The notes: generated from the letters alone by a model not told the origin. Counted from the first letter of the stretch, positions 53,108-61,719 are shown. The stretch: DNA of 64,000 bases from Skermanella sp. TT6 (GCF_016653635.2 NZ_CP067420.1:2515501-2579500); one strand, 5' to 3'. Translations and numbers: made by a program.

Positions 53108-53121
53108 ACGGAACGTTCCGT
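53108..53121. promoter_or_regulatory. 14-base perfect palindrome upstream of the YbjN-like gene
   Basis: ACGGAACGTTCCGT (53108-53121) is fully self-complementary, 55 bases before ATG 53053 on the minus strand. Within this GC-rich genome a 14-base palindrome here is a good operator candidate, though it could lie inside an extended reading frame if the gene starts at 53149. Confidence 0.4.
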
Positions 53122-53226
53122 GAGCCTTATACCCGGATGGTGCCCCCAATGGGTTCGCAGTTGCAACACAGTCGAAGGTGAGGACTGCTTAAGGATATGT
53201 GAATTCGAGATCCCTGGCCGACCTGC

Positions 53227-53901
53227 CTAGGCGGAAAGTCGGGGTGAGATGCCGTGCTGGATCGCCCAGACGGCTGCCTGGGTGCGGTTTTGAGCACGAA
53301 TCTTTCGCATCACGTTCTTGAAATGCATCTTCACCGTCGACTCGGTGATATTCAAGTTGCGCGCGATGGCCTTGTTCGACTGGCCGCCCAGCAGGCAGCG
53401 AAGGATCTCGATCTCCCTTTTCGAGAGTTCATTGCCGAGCGAGGGCATTGCGGCCGAAGGGGGCAGGGCGACTTCTTCCAGCGCATTGCTGATCAACAGA
53501 TCGGCGATGCTGCGCGGGAAGACGGCCTCCCCCAGCATGACGAGATGCAGGGACCGCTGGAGGGCTTCGCAGGACATCGTCTTGTTCAGGCAACCGTCGG
53601 CACCGCTCTGCAGCGCACCGCTCAGGATCTGGGAAGTCAGTTCCGACGCGAGGACGACGATGCGGGCTTGGGCGGCGGTCGCGCGCAGCAGCTTGAGCTG
53701 GCCCAGTTCCTCGGCGTTGCCGCTCTGCAGGTTGAGCAGGATCAGGTCCGGCCGCCGTCCCTGGCGAACGGCGTTGTTGGCATCGGCGAGCGTCGAGAAT
53801 TCCGCGGAAATGCGGAATGCGGTCGTTTCCAGCAGAGCTGCCAACGCGGCGCAAAAAAGACGGTCGCTGTCGACAAGCATGACTTCGCAGTTGGTCGTCA
53901 T
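53227..53901 (-). CDS. NarL/LuxR-family regulator with atypical receiver (Asp to Asn)
   Basis: A 224-residue transcription factor. The receiver-like domain (about 5-122) keeps the fold and the Lys of GADGCLNKTMS but reads LILLNLQSGN where LILLDLxMP is expected: Asn57 replaces the phosphoacceptor Asp, and the acidic pair is reduced (LVDSD). It is probably not phosphorylated in the usual way. The C-terminal LuxR helix-turn-helix (LSKREIEILRCLLGGQSNKAIARNLNITESTVKMHFKNVM) is intact. Transcribed away from a canonical NarL-type regulator gene across a 350-base gap with a palindrome. Confidence 0.87.
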   Translation of the reverse strand: MTTNCEVMLVDSDRLFCAALAALLETTAFRISAEFSTLADANNAVRQGRRPDLILLNLQSGNAEELGQLKLLRATAAQARIVVLASELTSQILSGALQSGADGCLNKTMSCEALQRSLHLVMLGEAVFPRSIADLLISNALEEVALPPSAAMPSLGNELSKREIEILRCLLGGQSNKAIARNLNITESTVKMHFKNVMRKIRAQNRTQAAVWAIQHGISPRLSA

Positions 53902-54006
53902 CGGGCTCTCCGATCTGGCGGCTCAGTCCGCATAGTTTGGAGTTAGATCAGGTTCTTCGGCTTGTTTTCGTCAAAAGGAGTAGTTGAGATCATCGTTAAC
54001 AAAAAC

Positions 54007-54023
54007 CTACATGAATCATGTAG
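54007..54023. promoter_or_regulatory. Palindrome between the two divergent LuxR-type regulator genes
   Basis: CTACATG-AAT-CATGTAG (54007-54023) has seven-base perfect arms and a three-base spacer, about 105 bases from the left gene and 130 from the leader ORF at right. It is flanked by A/T-rich runs. It is a plausible binding site for one of the two NarL/LuxR proteins, which bind short inverted repeats. Elsewhere in the gap (53902-54151) I see no gene. Confidence 0.5.
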
Positions 54024-54151
54024 TGCAGTGCTATAGGATACTTACAAGTCCAAAGACGCAATCCTAATCCGGTGATCGTAAGGGGCAACTAAAAAGAGAC
54101 GTTTGGTCGAGCCGGATCAGGGTTCGTGAATCCTTGCGAGGGGGAGTATCC

Positions 54152-54256
54152 ATGGACGCCAGCCAGACGGTTGCACTGCAGCAACCCACAGTCCGACCTG
54201 AAAAGGTTTCTTTCCGAACCAATTTGTCCAACTGCAGACGTGATCTGGCGCAATGA
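54152..54256 (+). CDS. Possible 34-residue leader peptide upstream of the response regulator
   Basis: ATG 54152 has a strong ribosome site (GAGGGGGAG) and opens a 34-codon frame (DASQTVALQQPTVRPEK...NCRRDLAQ) whose TGA overlaps the ATG of the downstream regulator (ATGA). That overlap would couple regulator translation to the leader. Codon use is less GC-rich than in neighbours (gtt, tct, aat), so it may be a regulatory reading frame more than a functional protein. The regulator itself has no good ribosome site of its own. Confidence 0.5.
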   Translation: MDASQTVALQQPTVRPEKVSFRTNLSNCRRDLAQ

Positions 54257-54915
54257 CCGGCGATAGATTGAAAGTGCTGATCGTTGACGATCACGCCCTC
54301 GTTCTGCATGGCTTCGCCCTTTCGGTCCTCGAGTTGTTCCCCGAAGCGGAGGTCTTCGAAGCGAACTCCCTGGACGCGGCCCTGTCGATCGTGCGACGTA
54401 CCGAGGATCTGTCGCTGGTCCTCTTCGACCTTCACCTGGACAGCGATGACGGCCTGTCGAACGTGCGCCGCATGATCGAGGCGCTTGACGACGTACCGCT
54501 GATCGTGATCTCGGCCTCCGACGAAAGCGCCGACGTGATCGACAGCGTACGCGCCGGAGCCAAGGGCTACCTCCTCAAATCGGGATCTTCGGCCCTGCTC
54601 GAACACGCGATCCTGCTGGTCCTGTCCGGGGAAACCTATGTTCCGATGCCGCGCACGGTGCTGGTCAGCGCGGCCACCGCCGAGCCGGACCGTCCGACCA
54701 ACCACATGCTGGACCGGCTGACCGATCGGCAGAGGGACGTCTTCCAGCTCCTGCTGGCCGGCCACTCCAACAAGGAGATCGCACGGTCGCTGGGCGTTCT
54801 GGAAGGAACGGTGAAGGTTCATGTCCGCGCCATCATGCAGAAGCTCGGGGTGAAGAACCGGACGCAGGTCGCCGTGGCGGCGGCGCGTGCCGGCTGTTTC
54901 CCGGAGGAGGTCTGA
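54253..54915 (+). CDS. NarL/FixJ-family response regulator
   Basis: A 220-residue response regulator with a complete receiver: VLIVDDHALVL, phosphoacceptor Asp59 in LVLFDLHLDSDDG, Ser of LIVISASDES and Lys in GAKGYLLKSGSS. The LuxR-type DNA-binding domain is LTDRQRDVFQLLLAGHSNKEIARSLGVLEGTVKVHVRAIM. No partner kinase adjoins it; the multi-PAS HWE kinase 4 kb downstream is a possible but unproven partner. It is probably coupled to the small leader frame. Confidence 0.92.
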   Translation: MTGDRLKVLIVDDHALVLHGFALSVLELFPEAEVFEANSLDAALSIVRRTEDLSLVLFDLHLDSDDGLSNVRRMIEALDDVPLIVISASDESADVIDSVRAGAKGYLLKSGSSALLEHAILLVLSGETYVPMPRTVLVSAATAEPDRPTNHMLDRLTDRQRDVFQLLLAGHSNKEIARSLGVLEGTVKVHVRAIMQKLGVKNRTQVAVAAARAGCFPEEV

Positions 54916-54923
54916 ACGGCGCT

Positions 54924-54951
54924 CCGGGGCCGGCGCGAGGGCCGGCCCCGG
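54924..54951. terminator. GC-rich hairpin between convergent regulator and phaC genes
   Basis: CCGGGGCCGGC (54924-54934) pairs with GCCGGCCCCGG (54941-54951) around GCGAGG, an 11-pair stem in the 43-base gap between convergent genes. No T run; likely a shared 3' end. Confidence 0.55.
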
Positions 54952-54958
54952 GGTGGCG

Positions 54959-57034
54959 TCATTTCTCCAGCACGTAGGTACCGGGAGCGTCGCACAGGGC
55001 CGGGTGGTTGGCGTTGCCGACCGGCGGGGGGGTTACCTTGTTGCCGGAATGGGCGACCAGCCAGCGGTTCCAGTCGGTCCACCAGCTGCCGTCGTTCCGC
55101 TCGGCGGCCTCCAGCCACTTCTCCGGGCTTTCCGCCGGCTTCTCCCCTTCAAGCACCGAATAGCTGCCCTTCTTGCCGGCCGGATGGTTGATGATGCCGG
55201 CGATATGGCCGCTGGTCGCCATGACGAAACGCACCTTGCCCCCGGTCAGCTGGGTGATCCGCCAGGCCGAGTTCCAGGGCACGATGTGGTCCTTCTCCGC
55301 TCCGACCGCATAGATGTCCAGCTTGATCCGGCCCAGGTCGATCGGCACGCCGCCCAGTTCGATCTTGCCCGGCTTGATCAGGTTGTTCTCGACATAGGTG
55401 TTGCGCAGGTACCAGCTGTGGGCGGCGCGCGCCATGCGGGTTCCGTCGCTGTTCCAGTAGAGCAGGTCGAACGCCGGCGGCTTGCCGCCGAGCAGGTAGT
55501 TGTTGACGACGTTGCTCCAGATCAGGTCGTTCGAGCGGAGCAGGTTGAACATGTTCGCCATCTCGCGGCTGTCGAGATAGCCCCGCTCCATCATCTGCTG
55601 CTCGATGAAGTCGATCTGCGGCTCGTCCATGAAGAAGGCCGTGTCGCCGACCCGGCTGAAATCCTGCATCGACACCATGAAGGTCCCGGTTCCGAACCGC
55701 TTGTCGCCCTTCTCGGCCAGATAGGACAGCGTCATCGCCAGCAGGGTGCCGCCGATGCAGTAGCCCACCGGATTGACGGTCTTGCTCCCGGTGATATCCC
55801 GGACCACGTCGGCCGCGGCGAGCGGGCCCAGGTTCATGTAGTCCTCGAAGGTGATGTCCTCCATCGAGGCATCCGGGTTCTTCCAGCTGACCATGAACAC
55901 CGTGAAGCCCTGGTCGACCAGGTACTTCACCATGCTGTTCTTGGGCTGCATGTCGAGGATGTAGAACTTGTTGATCCATGGCGGCATGAACAGGATGGGG
56001 ACTTCCTGGACCTGCTCCGTGGTCGGGCTGTACTGGATCAGCTCGATCAGCCGGTTCCGGTAGACGACCTTGCCCTTGGTGACCGCAAGGTTGCGACCTG
56101 GCTCGAAGGCGGTGGCGTCGACCATGCTGAGCCGGCCCTCGCGCAGGTCATGGAGCAGGTTGCGGGCGCCGTCCGCAAGGCTGGCGCCGCCCGTCTCCAT
56201 CGCGCGGCGCAGCGCCACCGGGTTCGACAGCAGCAGCAGGCTGGGGCTCATCGCGTCGACGAACTGGCGCAGGTGGAACGTGATGCGCTCGCGCTCCTGC
56301 GGATCCATGTCGTTGTCCTCCAGACCCTGGCGCAGCAGGAAGTCGGAGGCGAGCAGGTACATCTCCTTCAGGGTCCGGTAGACCGGGTTCGAATGCCATT
56401 CGGGCGCGTCGAACCGCTTGTCCCCGCCGGCCGGCGCGCCCGACGCGACGCCCCACCAGCGCGCGCCGGCCGCGTTCCAGGCCTCGACCGCCGAAGTCCA
56501 GATCTGCATGTTCAGCTCGGCCGACCGCGTCAGGGTCTTGGCCGGGTCGCGGAGCGACCGGAGCCAGACGATGCGGAGGGCGCGGACGGCCTCGGCCCAG
56601 TCCACCGGGATCACCTCCCGGAGCGGGTTGGCGTTCCACACCTTGTCGATCGAGGCCAGCATCGGGTCCGATGCGACGAACCGCTGGAACTGCTCCACCC
56701 CGCTGGCCAGCAGCGTCCCGGACAGCGCGTCGGCGTTCATCGCCCACCAGGGCTGGGCGCCGTCGCCCCCGGCCGCCGGGGCACCCATCATGTTCCCCAT
56801 GCCGCCGACATTCTGGGACATCCACGACATCCAGAGCCCGAGGGCCGCCTCCGGCGTCGGAATGCCCATGCCGGCCGGCTGTCCGGCATCGTCCTGCCGG
56901 CCCGAGCCCTGGGGCGCCTGACCTCGGGAGGTTTGTTCGGGGGCCGGGCGGCCCGGGCTCTCCGAAGCTTCGACGGCCCGCTTCGCAGCCGGCGGCCGTT
57001 TGCGCCTGGTTTCATCGCTCTTCATGGTCGCCAT
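54959..57034 (-). CDS. phaC: Poly(3-hydroxyalkanoate) synthase, class I
   Basis: A 691-residue PHA synthase that polymerises 3-hydroxyacyl-CoA on granule surfaces. The lipase-like box is GYCIGG with nucleophile Cys426; the catalytic Asp is in DIYAVGAEKDHIVPW and His in SGHIAGIINHP. The N-terminal PhaC domain (PLREVIPVDWAEAVRALRIVW) precedes the alpha/beta hydrolase core. It is longer than usual because of a low-complexity, Pro/Gly/Gln-rich N-terminal extension of about 60 residues. ATG 57034 has GGGGGG eight bases upstream. Confidence 0.95.
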   Translation of the reverse strand: MATMKSDETRRKRPPAAKRAVEASESPGRPAPEQTSRGQAPQGSGRQDDAGQPAGMGIPTPEAALGLWMSWMSQNVGGMGNMMGAPAAGGDGAQPWWAMNADALSGTLLASGVEQFQRFVASDPMLASIDKVWNANPLREVIPVDWAEAVRALRIVWLRSLRDPAKTLTRSAELNMQIWTSAVEAWNAAGARWWGVASGAPAGGDKRFDAPEWHSNPVYRTLKEMYLLASDFLLRQGLEDNDMDPQERERITFHLRQFVDAMSPSLLLLSNPVALRRAMETGGASLADGARNLLHDLREGRLSMVDATAFEPGRNLAVTKGKVVYRNRLIELIQYSPTTEQVQEVPILFMPPWINKFYILDMQPKNSMVKYLVDQGFTVFMVSWKNPDASMEDITFEDYMNLGPLAAADVVRDITGSKTVNPVGYCIGGTLLAMTLSYLAEKGDKRFGTGTFMVSMQDFSRVGDTAFFMDEPQIDFIEQQMMERGYLDSREMANMFNLLRSNDLIWSNVVNNYLLGGKPPAFDLLYWNSDGTRMARAAHSWYLRNTYVENNLIKPGKIELGGVPIDLGRIKLDIYAVGAEKDHIVPWNSAWRITQLTGGKVRFVMATSGHIAGIINHPAGKKGSYSVLEGEKPAESPEKWLEAAERNDGSWWTDWNRWLVAHSGNKVTPPPVGNANHPALCDAPGTYVLEK

Positions 57035-57103
57035 GCTGGTTCCCCCCTAGTTCTGACGCCGGACGAGCCGGCTTTGGCAGGTTATGGTCTGTTGATCCGG
57101 GAC

Positions 57104-57277
57104 CTAGCGGTCCGCCGCCGTGGAGCGGCTGCGGTCGGCCTGCTCTCGCGACGGAGCTTTGCCCGGTATGGGCTTCTGCGGGAGGACGCCCGGGGTCGTC
57201 TCGATGGAGGGCGTCTCGGGTGTGTCGGTGTCGTTCGCGAAGGTAGGTTCATCCTTGCCGCTGCGGGAACCACTCAT
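57104..57277 (-). CDS. Small disordered protein between phaC and a PhaC-like hydrolase
   Basis: A 57-residue hydrophilic peptide rich in Ser, Thr, Pro and Asp (FANDTDTPETPSIETTPGV, ending DRSRSTAADR), likely unstructured. ATG 57277 has a clear AGGGAGAAG ribosome site at good spacing, and the stop is 69 bases before phaC on the same strand, so it may be made together with the synthase. Not recognised; a granule-associated or regulatory role is only a guess from position. Confidence 0.5.
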   Translation of the reverse strand: MSGSRSGKDEPTFANDTDTPETPSIETTPGVLPQKPIPGKAPSREQADRSRSTAADR

Positions 57278-57429
57278 CTGCTTCTCCCTGGATCCTGAAG
57301 CCGGGCGGGTGCGGCGCCTGGCGTTGCCAGAGTCAACACGGGACGAGCGCGTTCCTCCCTGAAAAGATTTACCATAAAGCCTTCTTTGGCGGCAGAGGCA
57401 GTCATGGGGTGCGTCATTCCGACCGACGC

Positions 57430-58548
57430 TCAGGCCGACCGGCCGGGCTCCTCCGAACGGACGATCTCCCGCATCCAGCGCGTGATCCCGGGCCAGAGGT
57501 GTTCGTGCGCCGCCCGGCCGATCAGGGGGCCGACATGCTGGAGCGCCACGCCGACGTCGCCCGCATAGTCGAGCACCAGCTTCCGGTCCGCGGGCGAGGC
57601 GTCGATCACCGGAAGCATGGAGCCGGGCGGAATGATCTCGCTGCCCTTGCCGATGACGGCGAGCAGCGGCGCCGCCAGTCCCGACGGCAGCGCCGGCCGG
57701 CCGCCGATCGCCAGCTGGCCGCGGGAGAACTGGTTGTCCCGATAGAGCCGTTCGATCAGATCCTCGAAGAACCGCCCGGCGATGGGGAACTCGTCCAGCG
57801 TCCACCGTTCCACCGCCAGATGGGTCTTCAGGGCCCTGGGATCGGCGAGGCTCGCGATCATGTCCACCCGGCGCTGCCAGTTGAACTCACGCGGGGATGC
57901 CCGCACCGAGACGAGATTGAGGAAGCTTCCCGGGATGTTGCCGAAGGCCTCGCGCAGCGTCGCGGCCGGCGGCGCCTCGGCGACCATCCTCGCCAGCGCA
58001 CCCCCGTCCTCCCCGAAATGGAGCGGCGCTTCCACGACGATCAGGCCGCGCACGCGGTCGGCATGCATGCTGGCGAACAGGGTCGCCAAGGTGCCGCCCA
58101 GCGAATGCCCCGCCAGGAACACCCGCGCGCTCCCGGAGTCCCTGGCGACGGCGGAAACGCACTTCCCGATCAGGCGGTCGGCATAGTCGGCCAGACCGAA
58201 GTCGCGCTCGGCCTCGCCGGGCTCCGTCCATTCCGTCATGTAGACCCGGAAGCCTTCGGCCGACAACCGCCGGACGACGCTGACATGGGGCAGCAGGTCC
58301 CAGATGTAGCCGCGCTTGATCGGCGCGGGAACGATCAGGACGGCCGGACCGGAGCCGGGGAGCGGTTCGTACCGCCGCAGGCGGACCCCGGGCTGCTCCA
58401 TCACGATCCCGTACGCGCTTTCCTGCGGCCCGAGGCCCATGCCGTCCATGGCCAGGCCGCGCCAGCGGCGGACGGCATCGAAGTGATGGAGCGCATCGGC
58501 CCAGAAGGTCGCGCCGCCGGGGGATGTCCGCCGCCTGTCCTCGGTCAT
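57430..58548 (-). CDS. PhaC-like alpha/beta hydrolase
   Basis: A 372-residue alpha/beta-hydrolase-fold protein related to PHA synthases (LIVPAPIKRGYIWDLLPHVSVVRRL; FRVYMTEWTEPGEAE) but shorter and with Ser in place of Cys in the nucleophile box (AGHSLGGTLATL). A likely catalytic His is in VALQHVGPLIGR, with Asp in VLDYAGDVG. Ser favours hydrolysis, so a PHA depolymerase or oligomer hydrolase is possible. It lies upstream of phaC on the same strand. AAGGAAAG sits 11 bases before the ATG. Confidence 0.8.
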   Translation of the reverse strand: MTEDRRRTSPGGATFWADALHHFDAVRRWRGLAMDGMGLGPQESAYGIVMEQPGVRLRRYEPLPGSGPAVLIVPAPIKRGYIWDLLPHVSVVRRLSAEGFRVYMTEWTEPGEAERDFGLADYADRLIGKCVSAVARDSGSARVFLAGHSLGGTLATLFASMHADRVRGLIVVEAPLHFGEDGGALARMVAEAPPAATLREAFGNIPGSFLNLVSVRASPREFNWQRRVDMIASLADPRALKTHLAVERWTLDEFPIAGRFFEDLIERLYRDNQFSRGQLAIGGRPALPSGLAAPLLAVIGKGSEIIPPGSMLPVIDASPADRKLVLDYAGDVGVALQHVGPLIGRAAHEHLWPGITRWMREIVRSEEPGRSA

Positions 58549-58893
58549 CTAGATCAGCTTTCCTTTTTCGAGCGGCTTCCGGCCGTCACCTTGGGAGAGC
58601 CTTGTAACACAGGCCGGGCTCGTCCGGACAAGCAGACATCGCGGCTTCTTCGACGAAGCGTCGCGCCTGCGCATCCGACTTCTCCTGTCCCTGGTTCCGT
58701 CCGCACGGGATCCTGGCCAGTATAGGGCAGATCACTCTCCTGAGATTTCTTAGTATTGATAGGAACATTCTTCCGTTACGGACAGGAACGACCGTTCTAT
58801 CTTTTCACTCAGGTAGTAACCATAAGCAATCCATGATATCGGTCGAAGCGCGGCCGGAACATGAAGTCCCTGTCCTGGATAACATAACCAGTT
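58549..58893. other. Intergenic region between hydrolase and sensor kinase genes
   Basis: These 345 bases separate divergent genes. I see no convincing gene: an open frame on the minus strand (58586-58768) lacks a ribosome site and shows no conserved pattern. The part from about 58730 to 58830 is AT-rich and should hold promoters for both genes; no clear sigma-70 or sigma-54 pair was identified. Confidence 0.4.
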
Positions 58894-61626
58894 ATGGAAT
58901 GCATGAAAAGGATCAGGCTCCTCTGGACTCTTGAGTGCAGTCTGGCGATTTCCCTGGTTGCCAACGCGGTCCAGGCGGGCGTGCTACTCGACCTGCCGGC
59001 AGCGCTGACCGCGTTCTTCGCGGCGATGCCCGCCATCCTGTTCGCCGTCATGCGTCGCCGGATGGGCCGCATGCTCATCGACGAGCAGGTGCTTGGGCAG
59101 ACGTCCGAAATACTGGAAAGCGTCGGCGACGCCTTCTATGCGGTGGATCGCCAATTCAGGTTCACCTATCTGAACCGCAAGGCGCTGGAACAGATCGGCA
59201 GCCCTCGGGGCCAGCTGATCGGTCGGCCGTTCCTCGATGTGTTTCCCCAGGCCGAGGGGTCGGGGCTCCACGACAGCTGCATCCAGGTCATGCGCGACGG
59301 CAAGGCGCGGGAGTTCGTCGGAGTCTCCCCGATCCTCAAGCGCTGGAAATCCTACCTCGTGCTGCCCCGGCCGGACGGCGGCCTGCTGGTGCATTCCCGC
59401 GATATATCCGCCCAGAAGGCGGCGGAAGCCGCCATGCACGAAAGCGAGAAGCGCCTCCGGCTGGCGGCACATGCGGCGCGGTTCGGCACATACGACTGGG
59501 ATGTCGCGAACGGCCTGCTGTTCTGGTCCCCGGAGAGCCACGCGATCCACGGCTTCGATCGTTCCGGACCGATCGCCTGCGAACATGCCTTCCGCCTGAT
59601 CCACCCGGAGGACAGGAGCCGCGTCGCGGAGGCGGTCGAACGCGGGCTGGACCCTGGCGGGATGGGCTTCTGGGCGATCGACTACCGCATCGTGCGCCCG
59701 GACGGGCAGACCCGCTGGATCAATGCCCAATCGCATGTGGTCTTCGAGGGGGAGCGCGGTGACCGCAAGGCTATCAGGGTGATCGGCACGTTGCAGGACG
59801 TCACGGACCGCAACGCGACCCAGCAGGCGCTCCTGAGCGAGCGCATGCGGTTCAAGACCGTGGTCGAGCATGTACCGGTCGGGCTCCTGCTGGTGGAGGT
59901 CCCGTCCGGCCGGACCCTGGTCGGGAATCGCCAGGCGGAGCGGATCACCGGATGCAGGATCCCGGAGAACCCCGCCGCCTGGCTGCTGGAGCGCTGGAAG
60001 GGCCATGACGAGAACGGCCGGGAAATCGCCGCCGCCGACCAGCCGCTCGCCATCACCATGGCGACCGGCGAGCCGGCGGAGCTGACCGCCCTGAGCCCTC
60101 GGGACGACGGTTCGATGGCCTGGTTGCGGATCACCAGCGCACCGACCCGCGATCCCGACGGAACCGTCACCGGGATCGTGGTCACCATAGTGGACATCGA
60201 TGCCGAGCGGCGCGGCGCGGATACCCTGCGGGACAGCGAGGCCAGGCTCCGGCGCGCGGTGGAGAACGCTCCCTTCCCGGTCATGGTCCATGCGGAGGAT
60301 GGAACAGTCGTACATCTCAGCCGGGCCTGGCTGTCGATCACCGGCTATGCCGCCGAGGATATCCGGACCGTCGCCGGCTGGGCCCGCCTCGCCTACGGCG
60401 ACGACGCCGATACGATAATGGCCCGGGTGCGGTCCCTGTTCCAGCAGGACTGCCCGATCGACGAGAGGGAGAACGTGGTGCGGACGGCCGACGGATCGCG
60501 CCGGACCTGGAGTTTCCGCTCGGCCCCGATCGGCCGGGACATCGACGGGCGCCGGCTGGTCGTCACCATGGCGGTGGACCTGACCGAGAGGAAGGAAAAC
60601 GAAGCGCGCCTCCATCTGCTGATGCGCGAGGTCGACCATCGCGCCAAGAACGCCCTGGCCGTCGTCCAGTCGATCCTGCATCTCACGCGTGCCGAGAACC
60701 CTGCGGATTTCACGGCTGCCATCGAGGGCCGCCTTGCGGCCATGGCCCGTGCCCACACCCTGTTGGCCGCCAGCCGCTGGTCCGGTGCCGATCTGGCCGC
60801 CCTGATCGTCGATGAACTTGCCCCGTTCGCCAGCGCCGGCCGGATCGCCGTCCAGGGACCCGCCGTGTCGATCGCCGCGGAAGCCGCCCAGGCCGTTGCC
60901 ATGTGCCTGCACGAATTATCCACCAACGCCGCCAAATACGGTGCCCTGTCGGCTCCCGCCGGCCGACTGGAACTGTCGTGGCGGATGGAGGGGCAGGAGG
61001 GGGGCGGAAGCCTTGTCCTGGACTGGAGGGAGACCGGCGGCCCTCCCGTGACGCCGCCCGACCGCACGGGTTTCGGCTCGATGGTCCTTCGGCAGACGGT
61101 GGAGAGCCAGCTCGGCGGCGACCTGGTCCTCGACTGGAACCCGGCGGGACTGTGCTGCCGGATCGCGCTGCCCACGGACTGCTTCTCGGCCGCGCCAGCC
61201 GCCGAGCCGTTGAGCGAAGCCGTCGAGCAGGGGGGATCGGCGAAGCTGGCCGGCCCGGGCGCGCGCGTCCTCGTCGTGGAGGACGAGGCGCTGACGGCGC
61301 TTGCCATGGAACAGGTCCTGCTCGATGCCGGCCTGGCCGTGCTCGGACCGGTAGGGCGGGTCGAAGACGCCCTGGACCTCCTGCGCGAGACCGTTCCCGA
61401 CGTCGCCGTGCTGGACGTCAATCTTTTCGGCCGCACGGTTTTCCCGGTGGCCGAGCGGCTTCAGGCGCTCGGCGTCCCGTTCCTGTTCTGCTCCGGCTAT
61501 TCGAGGCTGGACGACCTCAGCGAAAACCTGAGGCGGGCACCGCTGCTGGCGAAGCCGGTGCTCGCCGATCATCTGATCGCGACCTTGTCCGGCCTGATCG
61601 CGAAATGCGACGCCGGCGTCACCTGA
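58894..61626 (+). CDS. Multi-PAS hybrid sensor kinase, HWE family, with C-terminal receiver
   Basis: A 910-residue membrane-anchored hybrid kinase. Two short hydrophobic helices (about 8-50), then PAS domains near 75-180, 185-310, 325-435 and 445-565, then an HWE kinase core: phosphoacceptor His582 in VDHRAKNALAVVQS, N-box with the defining His (LHELSTNAAKYGALS) and the WxE of G1 in LDWRETGG. A receiver with Asp841 (VAVLDVNLFGR) ends the protein. HWE kinases often feed the PhyR-EcfG stress response or light signalling. ATG 58903 (MKRIRLLW) is an equally good start. A terminator follows. Confidence 0.9.
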   Translation: MECMKRIRLLWTLECSLAISLVANAVQAGVLLDLPAALTAFFAAMPAILFAVMRRRMGRMLIDEQVLGQTSEILESVGDAFYAVDRQFRFTYLNRKALEQIGSPRGQLIGRPFLDVFPQAEGSGLHDSCIQVMRDGKAREFVGVSPILKRWKSYLVLPRPDGGLLVHSRDISAQKAAEAAMHESEKRLRLAAHAARFGTYDWDVANGLLFWSPESHAIHGFDRSGPIACEHAFRLIHPEDRSRVAEAVERGLDPGGMGFWAIDYRIVRPDGQTRWINAQSHVVFEGERGDRKAIRVIGTLQDVTDRNATQQALLSERMRFKTVVEHVPVGLLLVEVPSGRTLVGNRQAERITGCRIPENPAAWLLERWKGHDENGREIAAADQPLAITMATGEPAELTALSPRDDGSMAWLRITSAPTRDPDGTVTGIVVTIVDIDAERRGADTLRDSEARLRRAVENAPFPVMVHAEDGTVVHLSRAWLSITGYAAEDIRTVAGWARLAYGDDADTIMARVRSLFQQDCPIDERENVVRTADGSRRTWSFRSAPIGRDIDGRRLVVTMAVDLTERKENEARLHLLMREVDHRAKNALAVVQSILHLTRAENPADFTAAIEGRLAAMARAHTLLAASRWSGADLAALIVDELAPFASAGRIAVQGPAVSIAAEAAQAVAMCLHELSTNAAKYGALSAPAGRLELSWRMEGQEGGGSLVLDWRETGGPPVTPPDRTGFGSMVLRQTVESQLGGDLVLDWNPAGLCCRIALPTDCFSAAPAAEPLSEAVEQGGSAKLAGPGARVLVVEDEALTALAMEQVLLDAGLAVLGPVGRVEDALDLLRETVPDVAVLDVNLFGRTVFPVAERLQALGVPFLFCSGYSRLDDLSENLRRAPLLAKPVLADHLIATLSGLIAKCDAGVT

Positions 61627-61684
61627 CGCGGGCCGGATGTCGGCGGGCGCCTCCCGTGGGGGAGACGGGACACGCAAGAAAAAA

Positions 61685-61719
61685 GCCGCCCGGGGAATGC
61701 CCGAGCGGCTCGAGTTTTA
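61685..61719 (+). terminator. Rho-independent terminator after the hybrid kinase
   Basis: GCCGCCCGGG (61685-61694) pairs with CCCGAGCGGC (61700-61709) with one C/A mismatch, preceded by six A residues and followed within four bases by TTTT. The remaining bases to 61925 hold no gene I can support. Confidence 0.75.

Noticed and set aside
54112-54135. T-loop-like sequence GGTTCGTGAATCC
   Set aside because: One base longer than the tRNA T-loop pattern, and no acceptor, D or anticodon stems can be built around it.
58586-58768. A 60-codon minus-strand frame between the hydrolase and kinase genes
   Set aside because: No ribosome-binding site, no conserved pattern, and it overlaps the expected divergent promoter region.
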